Origin: an uncultured Caldilinea sp.
GTDB lineage: Bacteria; Chloroflexota; Anaerolineae; Caldilineales; Caldilineaceae
Reading direction: 5' to 3'
Assembly (NCBI RefSeq): GCF_937128415.1
Contig: NZ_CAKZMJ010000096.1
Span: 85,591-149,590, forward strand
Length of the DNA stretch: 64,000 nt
A program made the translations under genes and the position numbers. Below the pieces are notes generated by a model, which ran no database searches, was not told the origin of the DNA, and was given only the letters and a program-made list of their open reading frames with translations. This document shows, piece by piece, positions 24,999 to 47,604 of this stretch (positions are counted from its first letter, which is position 1; each line of letters begins with the position of its first letter).

Positions 24999-25630
24999 AC
25001 CTTTTGACCCTCGCTTGCGTTCCAATCAACAGCGGAGTTCACCACTTCACGCCAGAGGCGATCCAGCTGTTCATACAATTGCTCAAGAGAGCCGCTGTTG
25101 TCGATGACGCGCGTTGCGCGTTTGACTTTCTCCTCCTGGGGCGACTGGGCGGCCATCCGTCGGCGAGCCTCCGCTTCGCTCATGCCGCGCCCCTGCATCA
25201 GGCGACGCAGCTGAGAGTCTTCATCCGCAGTCACGACCCACACCTCGTCGCACAATTTGAGAAGGCGCCCGGATTCCAGCAATTTGATCGCCTCGATCAC
25301 GATGACGGGCGCAGCAGTCTCATGCAACATGCGCTGCGCCAGTTCAAAGACCGCCGGGTGAACGATGGCTTCCAGTTGCGCCAGCTTCGCCGGGTCGGCA
25401 AAAACGATGGCGCCCAACGCTTTGCGGTCAATCGAACCATCCGGCGCCAGAATTTGCGTCCCAAAGAGGTCGAGCACCGCCTGATAGGCCGGTCCTCCAG
25501 GGGCGATCGCCTGATGCGCCAGCGCGTCGGCGTCGATCACGGCGGCGCCGCGTTCCGCCAGATACCTGAGCACCGTGCTCTTGCCGGTTCCGATATTGCC
25601 CGTCAATCCAATCGTCTTCGGTCGAGTCAT
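24995..25630 (-). CDS. coaE: Dephospho-CoA kinase
   Basis: 211 residues. P-loop GNIGTGKST (11-19), 'VIDADALAHQ' (31-40) for the acceptor site, and 'DPAKLAQLEAIVHPAV' typical of CoaE. It phosphorylates the 3' hydroxyl of dephospho-CoA, the last step of CoA synthesis. It is the first gene of the minus-strand run. The expected active-site 'PLLFE' segment reads 'IEAIKLLES' here, a modest deviation. Confidence 0.93.
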   Translation of the reverse strand: MTRPKTIGLTGNIGTGKSTVLRYLAERGAAVIDADALAHQAIAPGGPAYQAVLDLFGTQILAPDGSIDRKALGAIVFADPAKLAQLEAIVHPAVFELAQRMLHETAAPVIVIEAIKLLESGRLLKLCDEVWVVTADEDSQLRRLMQGRGMSEAEARRRMAAQSPQEEKVKRATRVIDNSGSLEQLYEQLDRLWREVVNSAVDWNASEGQKV

Positions 25631-25716
25631 AAGCTGTCATTATAACACAGCTCTTTTTCTTCGACGAGCAGTGCAAAATGCGCAAACGCGATATTTTTTG
25701 TTGGAAATTATCCCGA

Positions 25717-25745
25717 TTGACAAATCCTGGGACCTCTCCTATAAT
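25717..25745 (+). promoter_or_regulatory. Consensus sigma-70 promoter of the liv operon
   Basis: TTGACA (25717-25722), 17-bp spacer, TATAAT (25740-25745): a perfect match in both hexamers. Predicted start near 25752 leaves a leader of about 310 nt before livJ. Confidence 0.85.
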
Positions 25746-25882
25746 CCGTCCCGCCGAGCAGCATCAGTCCAATCCTTTGCCTTAATTTTGCACTCTTCCT
25801 GGAAGATTTTGCAACAGCGCCCGATTTTGTCTTGTGAATCGCGCCCAACCCTGTTCATTCTTGGCGGTGCGGAAGGCCGCAG

Positions 25883-25978
25883 ATGAACGGAGTGAACCTC
25901 GCAAACTGCGTCTGTACAAGCTACATCTGTAATTGTCGGAGCTATTCGTTTGTTCATTTGCAATTGCTGAGGGGTTGA
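25883..25978 (+). CDS. Candidate leader peptide upstream of livJ
   Basis: A 31-codon ORF (starts MNGVNLANCVCTSYICN) inside the liv leader. GGAAGG lies 6 nt before its ATG, a good ribosome site. Eight of 31 residues are Leu, Ile or Val, and the centre has a CVC...CNC cysteine pattern. It could couple transporter expression to amino-acid supply, but no clear terminator/antiterminator pair was found. It may be chance. Confidence 0.3.
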   Translation: MNGVNLANCVCTSYICNCRSYSFVHLQLLRG

Positions 25979-26064
25979 AGGTTGCTTGTGCTAGACGACC
26001 ATTTGCGTCGTTTACAATCCTGCAGGTCTGAATCATTTTTTTCAACACAAGGAGAAAGCTGGCT

Positions 26065-27324
<1,260 letters not shown>

Positions 27325-27342
27325 ATCGCCCATTGTGCATGA

Positions 27343-27391
27343 AAAACGGTGCAGGTTGTGGTGTTCAAGCTCCGGCAGCCTGCACCGTTTT
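27343..27391 (+). terminator. Hairpin between livJ and livH
   Basis: A 13-bp perfect stem: AAAACGGTGCAGG (27343-27355) with CCTGCACCGTTTT (27379-27391), 23-nt loop. It lies just after the binding-protein gene, where partial termination or 3' mRNA protection raises binding-protein output over permeases. The T-run is short. Confidence 0.7.
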
Positions 27392-27465
27392 CCTATTCGC
27401 CGACGCCGGTTAGGTGGTTTCTTACCCATCACGCGACCTGCCTTCACATACGCCTGTGAGGAGAC

Positions 27466-28617
<1,152 letters not shown>

Positions 28618-28628
28618 GGAGGAATCTG

Positions 28629-30032
<1,404 letters not shown>

Positions 30033-30066
30033 ACAACGCGAGCGCAAGCCTTGGGGAGATCAAGCT

Positions 30067-30869
30067 ATGAGCGCAATGCTGGAGTTAGAGAAAGTCACCA
30101 AACGATTCGGCGGTCTTGTGGCCGTCAATGCGGTGGATCTGCGTTTTGAGAAAGGGAGCATTTCCAGCGTGATCGGGCCAAACGGCGCGGGCAAAACCAC
30201 GATCTTCAACATCATCACCGGCATCTATCGACCAGACGAGGGAAATGTCCGCTTTGAGGGTCGCTCCATCGTTGGAAAGCGACCCGATCAGATCACCGAG
30301 TTAGGCCTGTGTCGAACCTTTCAAAATATTCGTCTTTTCAACAATATGACCGTGCTCGAAAATATCCTGGTGGGCGCCCATACGCGCACGCCGAGCACAG
30401 CGTGGGGAGCTGTGCTGCGCACACGCCATTTCAAAGAGGCGGAAGAGGCAGCGCGGCAAGAGGCGCTGCAGCTTCTGCGTTTTGTGGGGCTGCCGCGCGG
30501 GTTGGGCGATCAACTTGCGCGCAATCTGCCCTATGGGCAACAACGCCGCGTCGAAATCGCCAGGGCGCTGGCCTCAAAACCTCGACTGCTGCTGCTCGAC
30601 GAGCCGACCGCCGGCATGAACCCTCAGGAGACGGAGTCGGCCATGCGGCTTTTCCGCAGGCTGCGCGACGAACTGGGGATCACGGTGGTGTTGATCGAGC
30701 ACGACATGAAAGTGGTCATGGGCATTTCAGAACGCGTCTCCGTTATCGACTATGGCCAAAAAATCGCCGAAGGCACGCCCGAAGAAGTGCGGAAAGATCA
30801 ACGCGTCATTGAGGCATATTTGGGACGCAGCGCCATGGTGGAAACCGCTGCTGTCGAAAGGAGTCGACC

Positions 30870-30873
<4 letters not shown>
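30067..30873 (+). CDS. livG: Branched-chain amino-acid ABC ATPase LivG
   Basis: 268 residues from ATG 30067, with GGGGAG 8 nt upstream. Walker A GPNGAGKTT (37-45), signature 'LPYGQQRRVEIARAL', Walker B 'LLLLDEPTAGMNP' and switch histidine in 'VVLIEHDMKVVM'. It powers the importer as a heterodimer with LivF, whose start overlaps its stop. Confidence 0.95.
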
Positions 30874-31589
<716 letters not shown>

Positions 31590-31622
31590 AGGAGTTCTCT
31601 CTTCGTCGGCTGGATACAGTCA

Positions 31623-32288
31623 TCACCAGATCGTGATGATGCGCTCCTGCTGCTGGCGCAGTTTTTCCCGATTGGGACGCAAAGCGATCAGCACCGCGGC
31701 CAGCACCATCACCCCGTAAATGGCAAAGGGCCAGGGCGTGATCTGATCGACGGCGAGAATGAGAAAAAGGGCAAACGAGGAGACCGCCACGGCGAACGTG
31801 CCGATCGAGGCGATGCGCGACCACCAGATCAGGAAGGCGCCGATGATGACGACGACGCCTCCTACGAGCGGCGAAAGCGCCACGGTCGTCGCCGCCGTGG
31901 TGATGCCGCCGGCGCCGCCTTTGAAGCCGTTCAGAAACGACCAGTTGTGGCCGACGACCGCCAAGCCGCCGGCCAGCGCCAGCGCCAGGTTGAGCGCGTC
32001 GGTGCGGGCGACGGCCTCGCTGACCGACATGGCGGCCGGTTCAGGGAAGACCAGGAAGAAGAGCCAGCGCACCAGCATCACCGCAATCGCACCTTTGAGC
32101 GCGTCGCCGAGCACCGTAGGGATCGCCGCCTTCAGCCCGGCCGCGCGCCATGCGTTGGTGCCGCCGATGCGTCCGCTGCCGACGGTGCGGATGTCCACCC
32201 CATACAGGCGACAGACCCACAGACCGACCGGAATCGACCCCAAAATGTAGCCGATCAAAGCGCCGACGAGTGCAAATGCCCACATCAT
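31623..32288 (-). CDS. plsY: Glycerol-3-phosphate acyltransferase PlsY
   Basis: 221 residues, about five membrane helices. The three PlsY motifs are present: 'GSIPVGLWV' (17-25), 'VGSGRIGGTNAWRAAG' (36-51) and 'VVGHNWSFLNGFKGGAG'. The enzyme acylates glycerol-3-phosphate from acyl-phosphate, the first step of phospholipid synthesis. GAGGAG lies 8 nt before the first ATG. It appears monocistronic. Confidence 0.94.
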   Translation of the reverse strand: MMWAFALVGALIGYILGSIPVGLWVCRLYGVDIRTVGSGRIGGTNAWRAAGLKAAIPTVLGDALKGAIAVMLVRWLFFLVFPEPAAMSVSEAVARTDALNLALALAGGLAVVGHNWSFLNGFKGGAGGITTAATTVALSPLVGGVVVIIGAFLIWWSRIASIGTFAVAVSSFALFLILAVDQITPWPFAIYGVMVLAAVLIALRPNREKLRQQQERIITIW

Positions 32289-32575
32289 AGATGATTCTCC
32301 TCTCCTGCAACGCGCTCAGCATGGGGTGTGAAACGCCCATCGCCCACGCGCATGGGTCGATGTCGCCAGGCTGCATCTGCGCCGTTGCATTTGCGTCCGT
32401 CGCATCTGGATCGATAGATGCGCCGCACCGTGCGGAGAGCACAGATCAAGCGTCAATTTGCATCCCTATCGACGCGCAAGCCTGGATACTCCGGAATTCA
32501 TGGTAGTATTGTAAACATCGTCGGCTCAATTGTTCAAACCTCGCCAGAACAGAACGAAGAGGAAGAGGATGCGCC

Positions 32576-34405
<1,830 letters not shown>

Positions 34406-34469
34406 CGACGCCGATAAAAATCAGAGCGCCCTTTCCTTTAAATGATTTTTGAAGAAGTTTTGCTAATGA

Positions 34470-34475
34470 TATACT
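34470..34475 (+). promoter_or_regulatory. Possible -10 element upstream of peptide transporter
   Basis: TATACT in an A/T-rich stretch about 160 bp before the 34634 start, with TTTTTG 18 bp upstream as a poor -35. A TTGACA just after it (about 34483) lacks a good -10. Weak evidence. Confidence 0.3.
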
Positions 34476-34633
34476 TTTGGTTGACACTTTAGCAGCGCCG
34501 CTCGGATTGTCATTGAGCCCTGAAGCGATAAGAATAGCAGCGAATCTTTCTAATGCTGCTCCGTCTGGAATTCGTGATTCCTGGCTTCTGTCCGTCTATC
34601 CAAACCACACCTGTTCGTCGGGAGAAAACCATC

Positions 34634-36190
<1,557 letters not shown>

Positions 36191-36274
36191 GGTTGGAGGG
36201 GATCAACCTCCACCGCCCTTTCTCGGGCAAGGGGTTGACCCCTTCAGGAATTGCGCCTTTGCAGGCAAGGTCTC

Positions 36275-37219
<945 letters not shown>

Positions 37220-37329
37220 TCTTCTCTTCTTAAGGCGCAGATGCAACGACTTTTGACGACTCTGATTGAAAATCAAGTTTTATTCAAAACCGAGCCGCGG
37301 TTGGCTCGATTGTTTGATTCGACACTCCT

Positions 37330-38226
<897 letters not shown>

Positions 38227-38289
38227 AACAAGTTCAATGATCGTCGGATGATTTTTTATTGACTCCATAAAGTGCACGGAGGGTTTACG

Positions 38290-39009
38290 ATGACATTTTC
38301 GATTGTGGCCTGGGATGAAGCCACGGGACAAACCGGCGTCGCCGTTTCGACGAAATTTCTTGCAGTGGGTTCGCTCTGTCCTTTCGCCAAAGCCGGGGTG
38401 GGCGCCGTGGCTACACAAGCGTTTGTCAATCCCACCTTCGGCCCGCGCGGCCTGCGTCTTCTCGAAGAGGGAATTGCTCCAGAAGACGTCGTTGCGCTCC
38501 TGATTAAAAGCGACGAGGGGCGAGAGCATCGTCAGCTTCATCTGGTCGACCGCTACGGACGCACAGCCGCTTTCACCGGCAGCGAAACGGTGGAGTGGGC
38601 GGGTCACAAGACCTTCCCTTACTTTTCAGTCGCCGGCAATATGTTATCGAACGCCCAAGTGCTCGAAGCGATGGCCGAGGCCTATCAGGCCAACATGGAT
38701 CAACCGTTCGCAGAAAGGCTGATCCGAGCCCTGGAAGCCGGCCAACTTGCAGGCGGGGATAAACGCGGGCGGCAATCGGCGGCGCTGTACATCATGAGCA
38801 CAGAGGTGTACCCTAAACTCGATCTGCGCGTAGACGATCACCCCGATCCGGTGGCGGAGCTGCGTCGCCTCTACGAAGAAGCAAAGAAAGAATTTATTCC
38901 ATTTCAACAATTTCTCCCTACAGCCGCGCAGCCGGCAGGCGTCTATGATCGTGCAATTATCGATAGAATCATTGCGCAACAGGCGGAGAACGATCGGCTT
39001 CGCAGGTAA
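38290..39009 (+). CDS. DUF1028 family protein (putative Ntn-type hydrolase)
   Basis: 239 residues from ATG 38290 with GGAGGG upstream. It starts MTFSIVAWDEATGQTGVAVS, the DUF1028 pattern. Removal of Met would expose Thr2, as in N-terminal nucleophile hydrolases. 'FAKAGVGAVATQAFVNPTFGPRG' spans a conserved segment. Members often sit beside peptide transporters, as here after dppC. Amide or peptide hydrolysis of the imported solute is a reasonable but unproven role. Confidence 0.88.
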   Translation: MTFSIVAWDEATGQTGVAVSTKFLAVGSLCPFAKAGVGAVATQAFVNPTFGPRGLRLLEEGIAPEDVVALLIKSDEGREHRQLHLVDRYGRTAAFTGSETVEWAGHKTFPYFSVAGNMLSNAQVLEAMAEAYQANMDQPFAERLIRALEAGQLAGGDKRGRQSAALYIMSTEVYPKLDLRVDDHPDPVAELRRLYEEAKKEFIPFQQFLPTAAQPAGVYDRAIIDRIIAQQAENDRLRR

Positions 39010-39112
39010 ATCGCTTTCCAACCTCGTTATGATATTGTGATGCTTGGCGATTGACGTGTTTGGAGGATAGCGTTTTTCTTTTACACTCAACTCGATAGTG
39101 TGAACGGAAAAT

Positions 39113-39241
<129 letters not shown>

Positions 39242-39269
39242 TATTTGAGCACATGGAAGGAGCATCGAC

Positions 39270-40820
<1,551 letters not shown>

Positions 40821-40836
40821 TCTGAAGGCCAACGCC

Positions 40837-40872
40837 CCTTGGAACATGGGACGATCGTCCCATGTTCCAAGG
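40837..40872. repeat. 36-bp perfect palindrome downstream of purH
   Basis: Arms of 18 bp with no spacer, centred on GATC; it begins CCTTGGAACATGGG and reads the same on the other strand. It lies 16 bp after the purH stop. In RNA it would form a long hairpin with a tiny loop, but there is no T-run, so it may be a terminator for both strands, a cruciform, or a protein site. Confidence 0.85.
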
Positions 40873-40961
40873 AGATGGATTCGGTATGCTGAAGGGTAAG
40901 CAAATCCCGGGTCTCAGACGAGCGTAGCAGGCTTCACCGGCCGTGAAACAGGAGAACCTAT

Positions 40962-41288
40962 ATGAAAATCATCATGGATCGAGGCTATTGTGATGCTGCG
41001 CTTCCATTTTGCGCCCGCTGTTCTGCGGCGTTTTTCCAAAAGCCGCTGGGCACCGACCGTCCCTGCATCGTCGACATCATCGACGACGGCAACGACGAGG
41101 TGCTTCACTTCGAGGTGCGCACCGATGGCCGCACGTTAGAGTTTGACCTGACGCAAGAGTTGCAGGAAGGTCTGGCCACAGAGGGCTGGGAATTTCTCGC
41201 CAACTTCGATCCGGCGCTCTTCCGCCGCGGGGCTGCGGAGCGCTGGCGAGCGCTGCGCGAGTTGCCAGCCCAACACGGCGCTGCATAA
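40962..41288 (+). CDS. Hypothetical protein with Cys-containing N-terminus
   Basis: 108 residues, AGGAGAA 6-7 nt before the ATG. The N-end has C10, C17 and C20 (in 'GYCDAALPFCARC') plus C35, a possible metal site. The middle is acidic beta-type sequence ('DIIDDGNDEVLHFEVRTDGRTLEFDL'-like, 38-63), followed by helices ('LQEGLATEGWEFLANFD'). I do not recognise the family. It seems to stand alone between purH and another hypothetical gene. Confidence 0.6.
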   Translation: MKIIMDRGYCDAALPFCARCSAAFFQKPLGTDRPCIVDIIDDGNDEVLHFEVRTDGRTLEFDLTQELQEGLATEGWEFLANFDPALFRRGAAERWRALRELPAQHGAA

Positions 41289-41545
41289 GCCCGGCCTCTC
41301 CCCTTGGTTTTGCGCCCTTCGCGGCTGCGAGTCAACGCCGATGGCGTCGGGGCGCCCTCAATCGTTCACTCCAACCTCCCTGCTGCAAGGATGGCGCAGC
41401 AGTTGGGAGATTCAAGCTGCGCCGTGGTATCCTCCTCTCAATTTCAGAATCGTCCACACGACCTTGTTGCGTAGTGCGTAGTTGCATAGGGCGCGGCGCC
41501 TATCTGCACGGAGCACGCGCCACGTGACACACTTGATTGCAAGCG
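41289..41545. other. Gene-free stretch
   Basis: 257 bp. Contains a loose copy of the TTGCG repeat ('TTGCGTAGTGCGTAG' near 41466-41480). No convincing promoter or terminator was seen. Confidence 0.5.
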
Positions 41546-42082
41546 ATGAATGACGCTCCATCCGGTTTCGACGCCTTCTGTGCATATTTGCAAGGGAAAG
41601 CGGCGCAGGCGCCTCCCGGCTGGCCTGGAACAGCATGGTTTGTGCTCGCCATCAGCGAAGAGTGTGCAGGGATTTTCACCCAATACATTTTTGTCGATCC
41701 GTTGCGATTTTTGCAGCTTGCCGCCAACGCGCCGCCTCTCCAATTCGGGACAGAAGGTTTTGCCCCATCCTTGATTGATGACCGGAATCCGGCGCGCCAT
41801 TATGTGGCGTTCGTTTTCATCGGCTTCTGGCTGCCGAAATTTCTGGCGGTCGTTTTTTTATATCTTTGGGAAATCGCCGGTTTTGTTCGTTATAAAGGCC
41901 ATTGGAGTTCTAAAGACATCGTCTGCGGACGCATCGGGATCGCTCATGGGGAGTGGGTGCGACGCTCAGGCCCTACAGTCCTGCCCGCTCTGGCTGCAGC
42001 GGAGCTGGCGGACCGCCGGCGAATCCATCTCTCCGCCGCGCAGTTTGACAAGAACAGGGCAAGAGGATATACTCAGCCCTAA
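41546..42082 (+). CDS. Hypothetical membrane-associated protein
   Basis: 178 residues from ATG 41546, with a weak ribosome site. It has a hydrophobic helix region (about 86-110, 'HYVAFVFIGFWLP' and 'FLAVVFLYLWEIAGF') with R84-H85 before it, then 'SSKDIVCGRIGIAHGEWVRR' (121-140). The RH ... E ... D-x3-GR-x-G arrangement loosely resembles some toxin-associated 'RHa-W' domains, but I cannot assign it. The C-end overlaps the gatC promoter. Codon use is less GC-biased than its neighbours, so it may be transferred or decaying. Confidence 0.5.
   Translation: MNDAPSGFDAFCAYLQGKAAQAPPGWPGTAWFVLAISEECAGIFTQYIFVDPLRFLQLAANAPPLQFGTEGFAPSLIDDRNPARHYVAFVFIGFWLPKFLAVVFLYLWEIAGFVRYKGHWSSKDIVCGRIGIAHGEWVRRSGPTVLPALAAAELADRRRIHLSAAQFDKNRARGYTQP
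42045..42073 (+). promoter_or_regulatory. Promoter of the gatC-gatA leader
   Basis: TTGACA (42045-42050), 17-bp spacer, TATACT (42068-42073). Predicted start near 42080, giving a leader of about 290 nt before gatC. Confidence 0.8.
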
Positions 42083-42093
42083 ATTTGGGAGCG

Positions 42094-42146
42094 ATGTTTA
42101 CCCAATCCTTGTTCATTTCGATAGAAATTCAACAGAAAAATTTGCA

Positions 42147-42150
<4 letters not shown>
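42094..42150 (+). CDS. Candidate Gln-rich leader peptide upstream of gatCA
   Basis: An 18-residue ORF MFTQSLFISIEIQQKNLQ, near the 5' end of the leader, with GGGAG only 2 nt before the ATG. Four of 18 residues are Gln and one is Asn. GatCAB makes Gln-tRNA and Asn-tRNA, so a Gln-codon sensor would make sense. The stop overlaps the next small ORF (ATGA). No homology evidence; could be chance. Confidence 0.35.
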
Positions 42151-42239
<89 letters not shown>

Positions 42240-42250
42240 TGTGAACGCCG

Positions 42251-42314
42251 ACGCCGTGGCGCTGACCGACCACGGCGTGTCTGATGGGAGCAACGGTCCT
42301 GCCCGACGTCGTGG
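42251..42314 (+). promoter_or_regulatory. Antiterminator-type switch element in gatCA leader
   Basis: ACGCCGTGG (42251-42259) pairs with CCACGGCGT (42270-42278). The same CCACGGCGT can instead pair all nine bases (one G-U) with ACGTCGTGG (42306-42314), which is the left arm of the terminator. This gives a classic anti-antiterminator / antiterminator / terminator set. I do not recognise a known riboswitch or a T-box GGTGG motif here. Confidence 0.65.
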
Positions 42315-42338
42315 AGCCTTCAGCCACGACGTTTTTTT
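42306..42338 (+). terminator. Intrinsic terminator in gatCA leader
   Basis: Perfect 9-bp stem ACGTCGTGG (42306-42314) with CCACGACGT (42324-42332), 9-nt loop, then seven T (42332-42338). It lies 30 bp before gatC and so must be regulated. Confidence 0.88.
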
Positions 42339-42368
42339 GTTGCAACTTCGGTGCAAAGGAAAACGTTT

Positions 42369-42659
<291 letters not shown>

Positions 42660-42661
42660 AC

Positions 42662-44134
<1,473 letters not shown>

Positions 44135-44175
44135 GATGGTTGTCATGTGCTATCCGATCGGCGCTGGCGTAGGAG

Positions 44176-44307
44176 GACTGGCCACAGCTTACCGCCGGCA
44201 ACCTGCGGCGTAGGCCGGGTTGCAGGTTGTGAGCGGCGCTCACCGGCTCTTGGCTGTGGGGCTGTGGATGGCGAGCATCTGCAGCTCGTAGGAGTCCTTG
44301 ACCAGTC
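44176..44307 (+). ncRNA. Candidate structured RNA upstream of aminotransferase
   Basis: Five nested or adjacent perfect stems: GACTGG/CCAGTC (44176-44181 / 44302-44307), CCACAGC/GCTGTGG (44182-44188 / 44253-44259), AACCTGC/GCAGGTT (44200-44206 / 44222-44228), GTGAGC/GCTCAC (44229-44234 / 44238-44243), and CGAGC/GCTCG (44272-44276 / 44284-44288). Together they make a closed multi-branch fold. It is between gatA and the aminotransferase gene, 35 nt before the ATG. No known RNA family was recognised. GC-rich sequence raises the chance of false stems. Confidence 0.45.
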
Positions 44308-44342
44308 TCTACAAATCTCGAATTAGAAAAGGCGTCGATCCA

Positions 44343-45644
<1,302 letters not shown>

Positions 45645-45704
45645 AGGGGAAGATGACGTCTTCCAGGAAACCGCCTGGAAATGAAAAGCCACTCCGGCGA
45701 TCTG

Positions 45705-45737
45705 CAGGCGCTGCTATGAGCAGCGCCTGTCTTTTTT
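45705..45737 (+). terminator. Intrinsic terminator after aminotransferase
   Basis: Stem CAGGCGCTGCT (45705-45715) with AGCAGCGCCTG (45719-45729), 3-nt loop, then TCTTTTTT. It is a strong bacterial terminator. Confidence 0.92.
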
Positions 45738-45901
45738 ATTGATTCACGTCATGCAATTGGCTTTGTTTCGTTTCCGGGAAGCTCCAGCTTTTTAACAAAA
45801 TCATCTGACAATGCCGGTGAGTGCGGCTCCTAAGCGCACGCTCTCGATGGCTCGCAAGGTCTTGGGGAATTCAAGGAAGCGCAGCTACGAGCTGCGCCTG
45901 C

Positions 45902-46480
<579 letters not shown>

Positions 46481-46614
46481 TGGATAAGACCTTCCTTGCG
46501 CCATTGATTGTATGTCCGGAGCTGCAACTGCGCAAGCGAGGCTCTCCCAATGCGCCTCTGGAAGAACATGATGTGCTATCGGCGCCAACCTCGAAGAATT
46601 TCAGAACAAGCTCT

Positions 46615-47586
46615 TTATTCCTTTACATAGGCCTTGCCCAAAGCTGCTGGCGCCGTGCTGCGGCTATCGCCTCGCAGCAGCACCAGCAGCGTCAGAACAT
46701 AGGGCAGCATCAGTAATAATTCGTAGGGAATGGCTCCCAAATTGAGCGCCTGAATGCGGAACTGGAGCGCAGTGGCGATGCCAAAAAGGAAGGCGCCGGC
46801 AAAAGCCCGCTCTGGTCGCCAGCGAGCAAAGATGACCAGTGCCACCGCGATCCACCCGCGGCCGGCGGTGATGCCCTCGTTGAAGATACCCAATTGCGCT
46901 ACGGTCAACACAGCGCCGCCCAGCCCGGTCAGAGCCGCGCCCAGCAGCACCGCCGCATAGCGGACAACCGCCACATTCACCCCGGATGTCTCTGCCGCTC
47001 CCGGATGCTCTCCTACGGCTCGAATGTTCAACCCCCAGGTGGTCTGATATAAAAAGAAAAGAGAAGCCAATAGCAGAAACAGGCTGCCGTAAGTCACTGG
47101 GTCAAGGTTGAAAAATATCGGCCCAACGAGGGGCAACTCTGCAAACCCTGGGATAGGCATGGACGGCATGGTTGTAACGCGGGCTGTCAGAGAGCCAAAC
47201 TGCTGGCGGTAGACGTATGTGGTAATTCCTTGCCCGAGGATCACCAACATGATGCCGGTCACGACCTGGTCGGTCTGTAAGGAAACTGCGAAGACGGCCA
47301 TGATGAGCCCCATGAGGGCGCCGGCTAGCAAGCCTGCTGCGAGGCCTAGCCAGGGCGCTAATCCCACCAGCCATGGGGTGGCGCTCTGCTCAACGGCGTA
47401 GGCCGTCATGAATCCCGCGAGCGCGCCGACCAGCATAATCCCCTCTAATCCCAGGTTTAAAACGCCTCCCCGTTCGGTGATGATCTCGCCCAGCGCCGCC
47501 AGGAAAATCGGAATGGCGAGCCGGATGCCGGAGATGAGCAATGTGGTCAAGAACGCCAGCGTTAAGAGAGAGCTCCAGTCCGCCAT
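46615..47586 (-). CDS. BMP-family nucleoside-type ABC permease 2
   Basis: 323 residues from the second of two adjacent ATGs; GAGGGA favours 47586, but 47589 is possible. About eight to nine membrane helices. 'AIPIFLAALGEIITERGGVLNLGLEGIMLVGA', seen in pieces across residues 24-55, is the NupQ/YufQ/RnsD pattern. 'IRAVGEHPGAAETSGVNV' is the ATPase-contact loop. It is the last gene of the importer operon. Confidence 0.92.
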   Translation of the reverse strand: MADWSSLLTLAFLTTLLISGIRLAIPIFLAALGEIITERGGVLNLGLEGIMLVGALAGFMTAYAVEQSATPWLVGLAPWLGLAAGLLAGALMGLIMAVFAVSLQTDQVVTGIMLVILGQGITTYVYRQQFGSLTARVTTMPSMPIPGFAELPLVGPIFFNLDPVTYGSLFLLLASLFFLYQTTWGLNIRAVGEHPGAAETSGVNVAVVRYAAVLLGAALTGLGGAVLTVAQLGIFNEGITAGRGWIAVALVIFARWRPERAFAGAFLFGIATALQFRIQALNLGAIPYELLLMLPYVLTLLVLLRGDSRSTAPAALGKAYVKE

Positions 47587-47604
47587 CATTCCCTCAATTT
47601 TCCG

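Larger units (their letters stand above)
25631..26064. other. Intergenic region and long leader of the liv operon
   Basis: 434 bp between the divergent coaE and livJ. It contains the consensus promoter at 25717-25745, a candidate leader peptide at 25883-25978, and a small hairpin ACGAC/GTCGT near 25998-26014. AAGGAG precedes livJ. No T-run terminator was seen. Confidence 0.7.
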
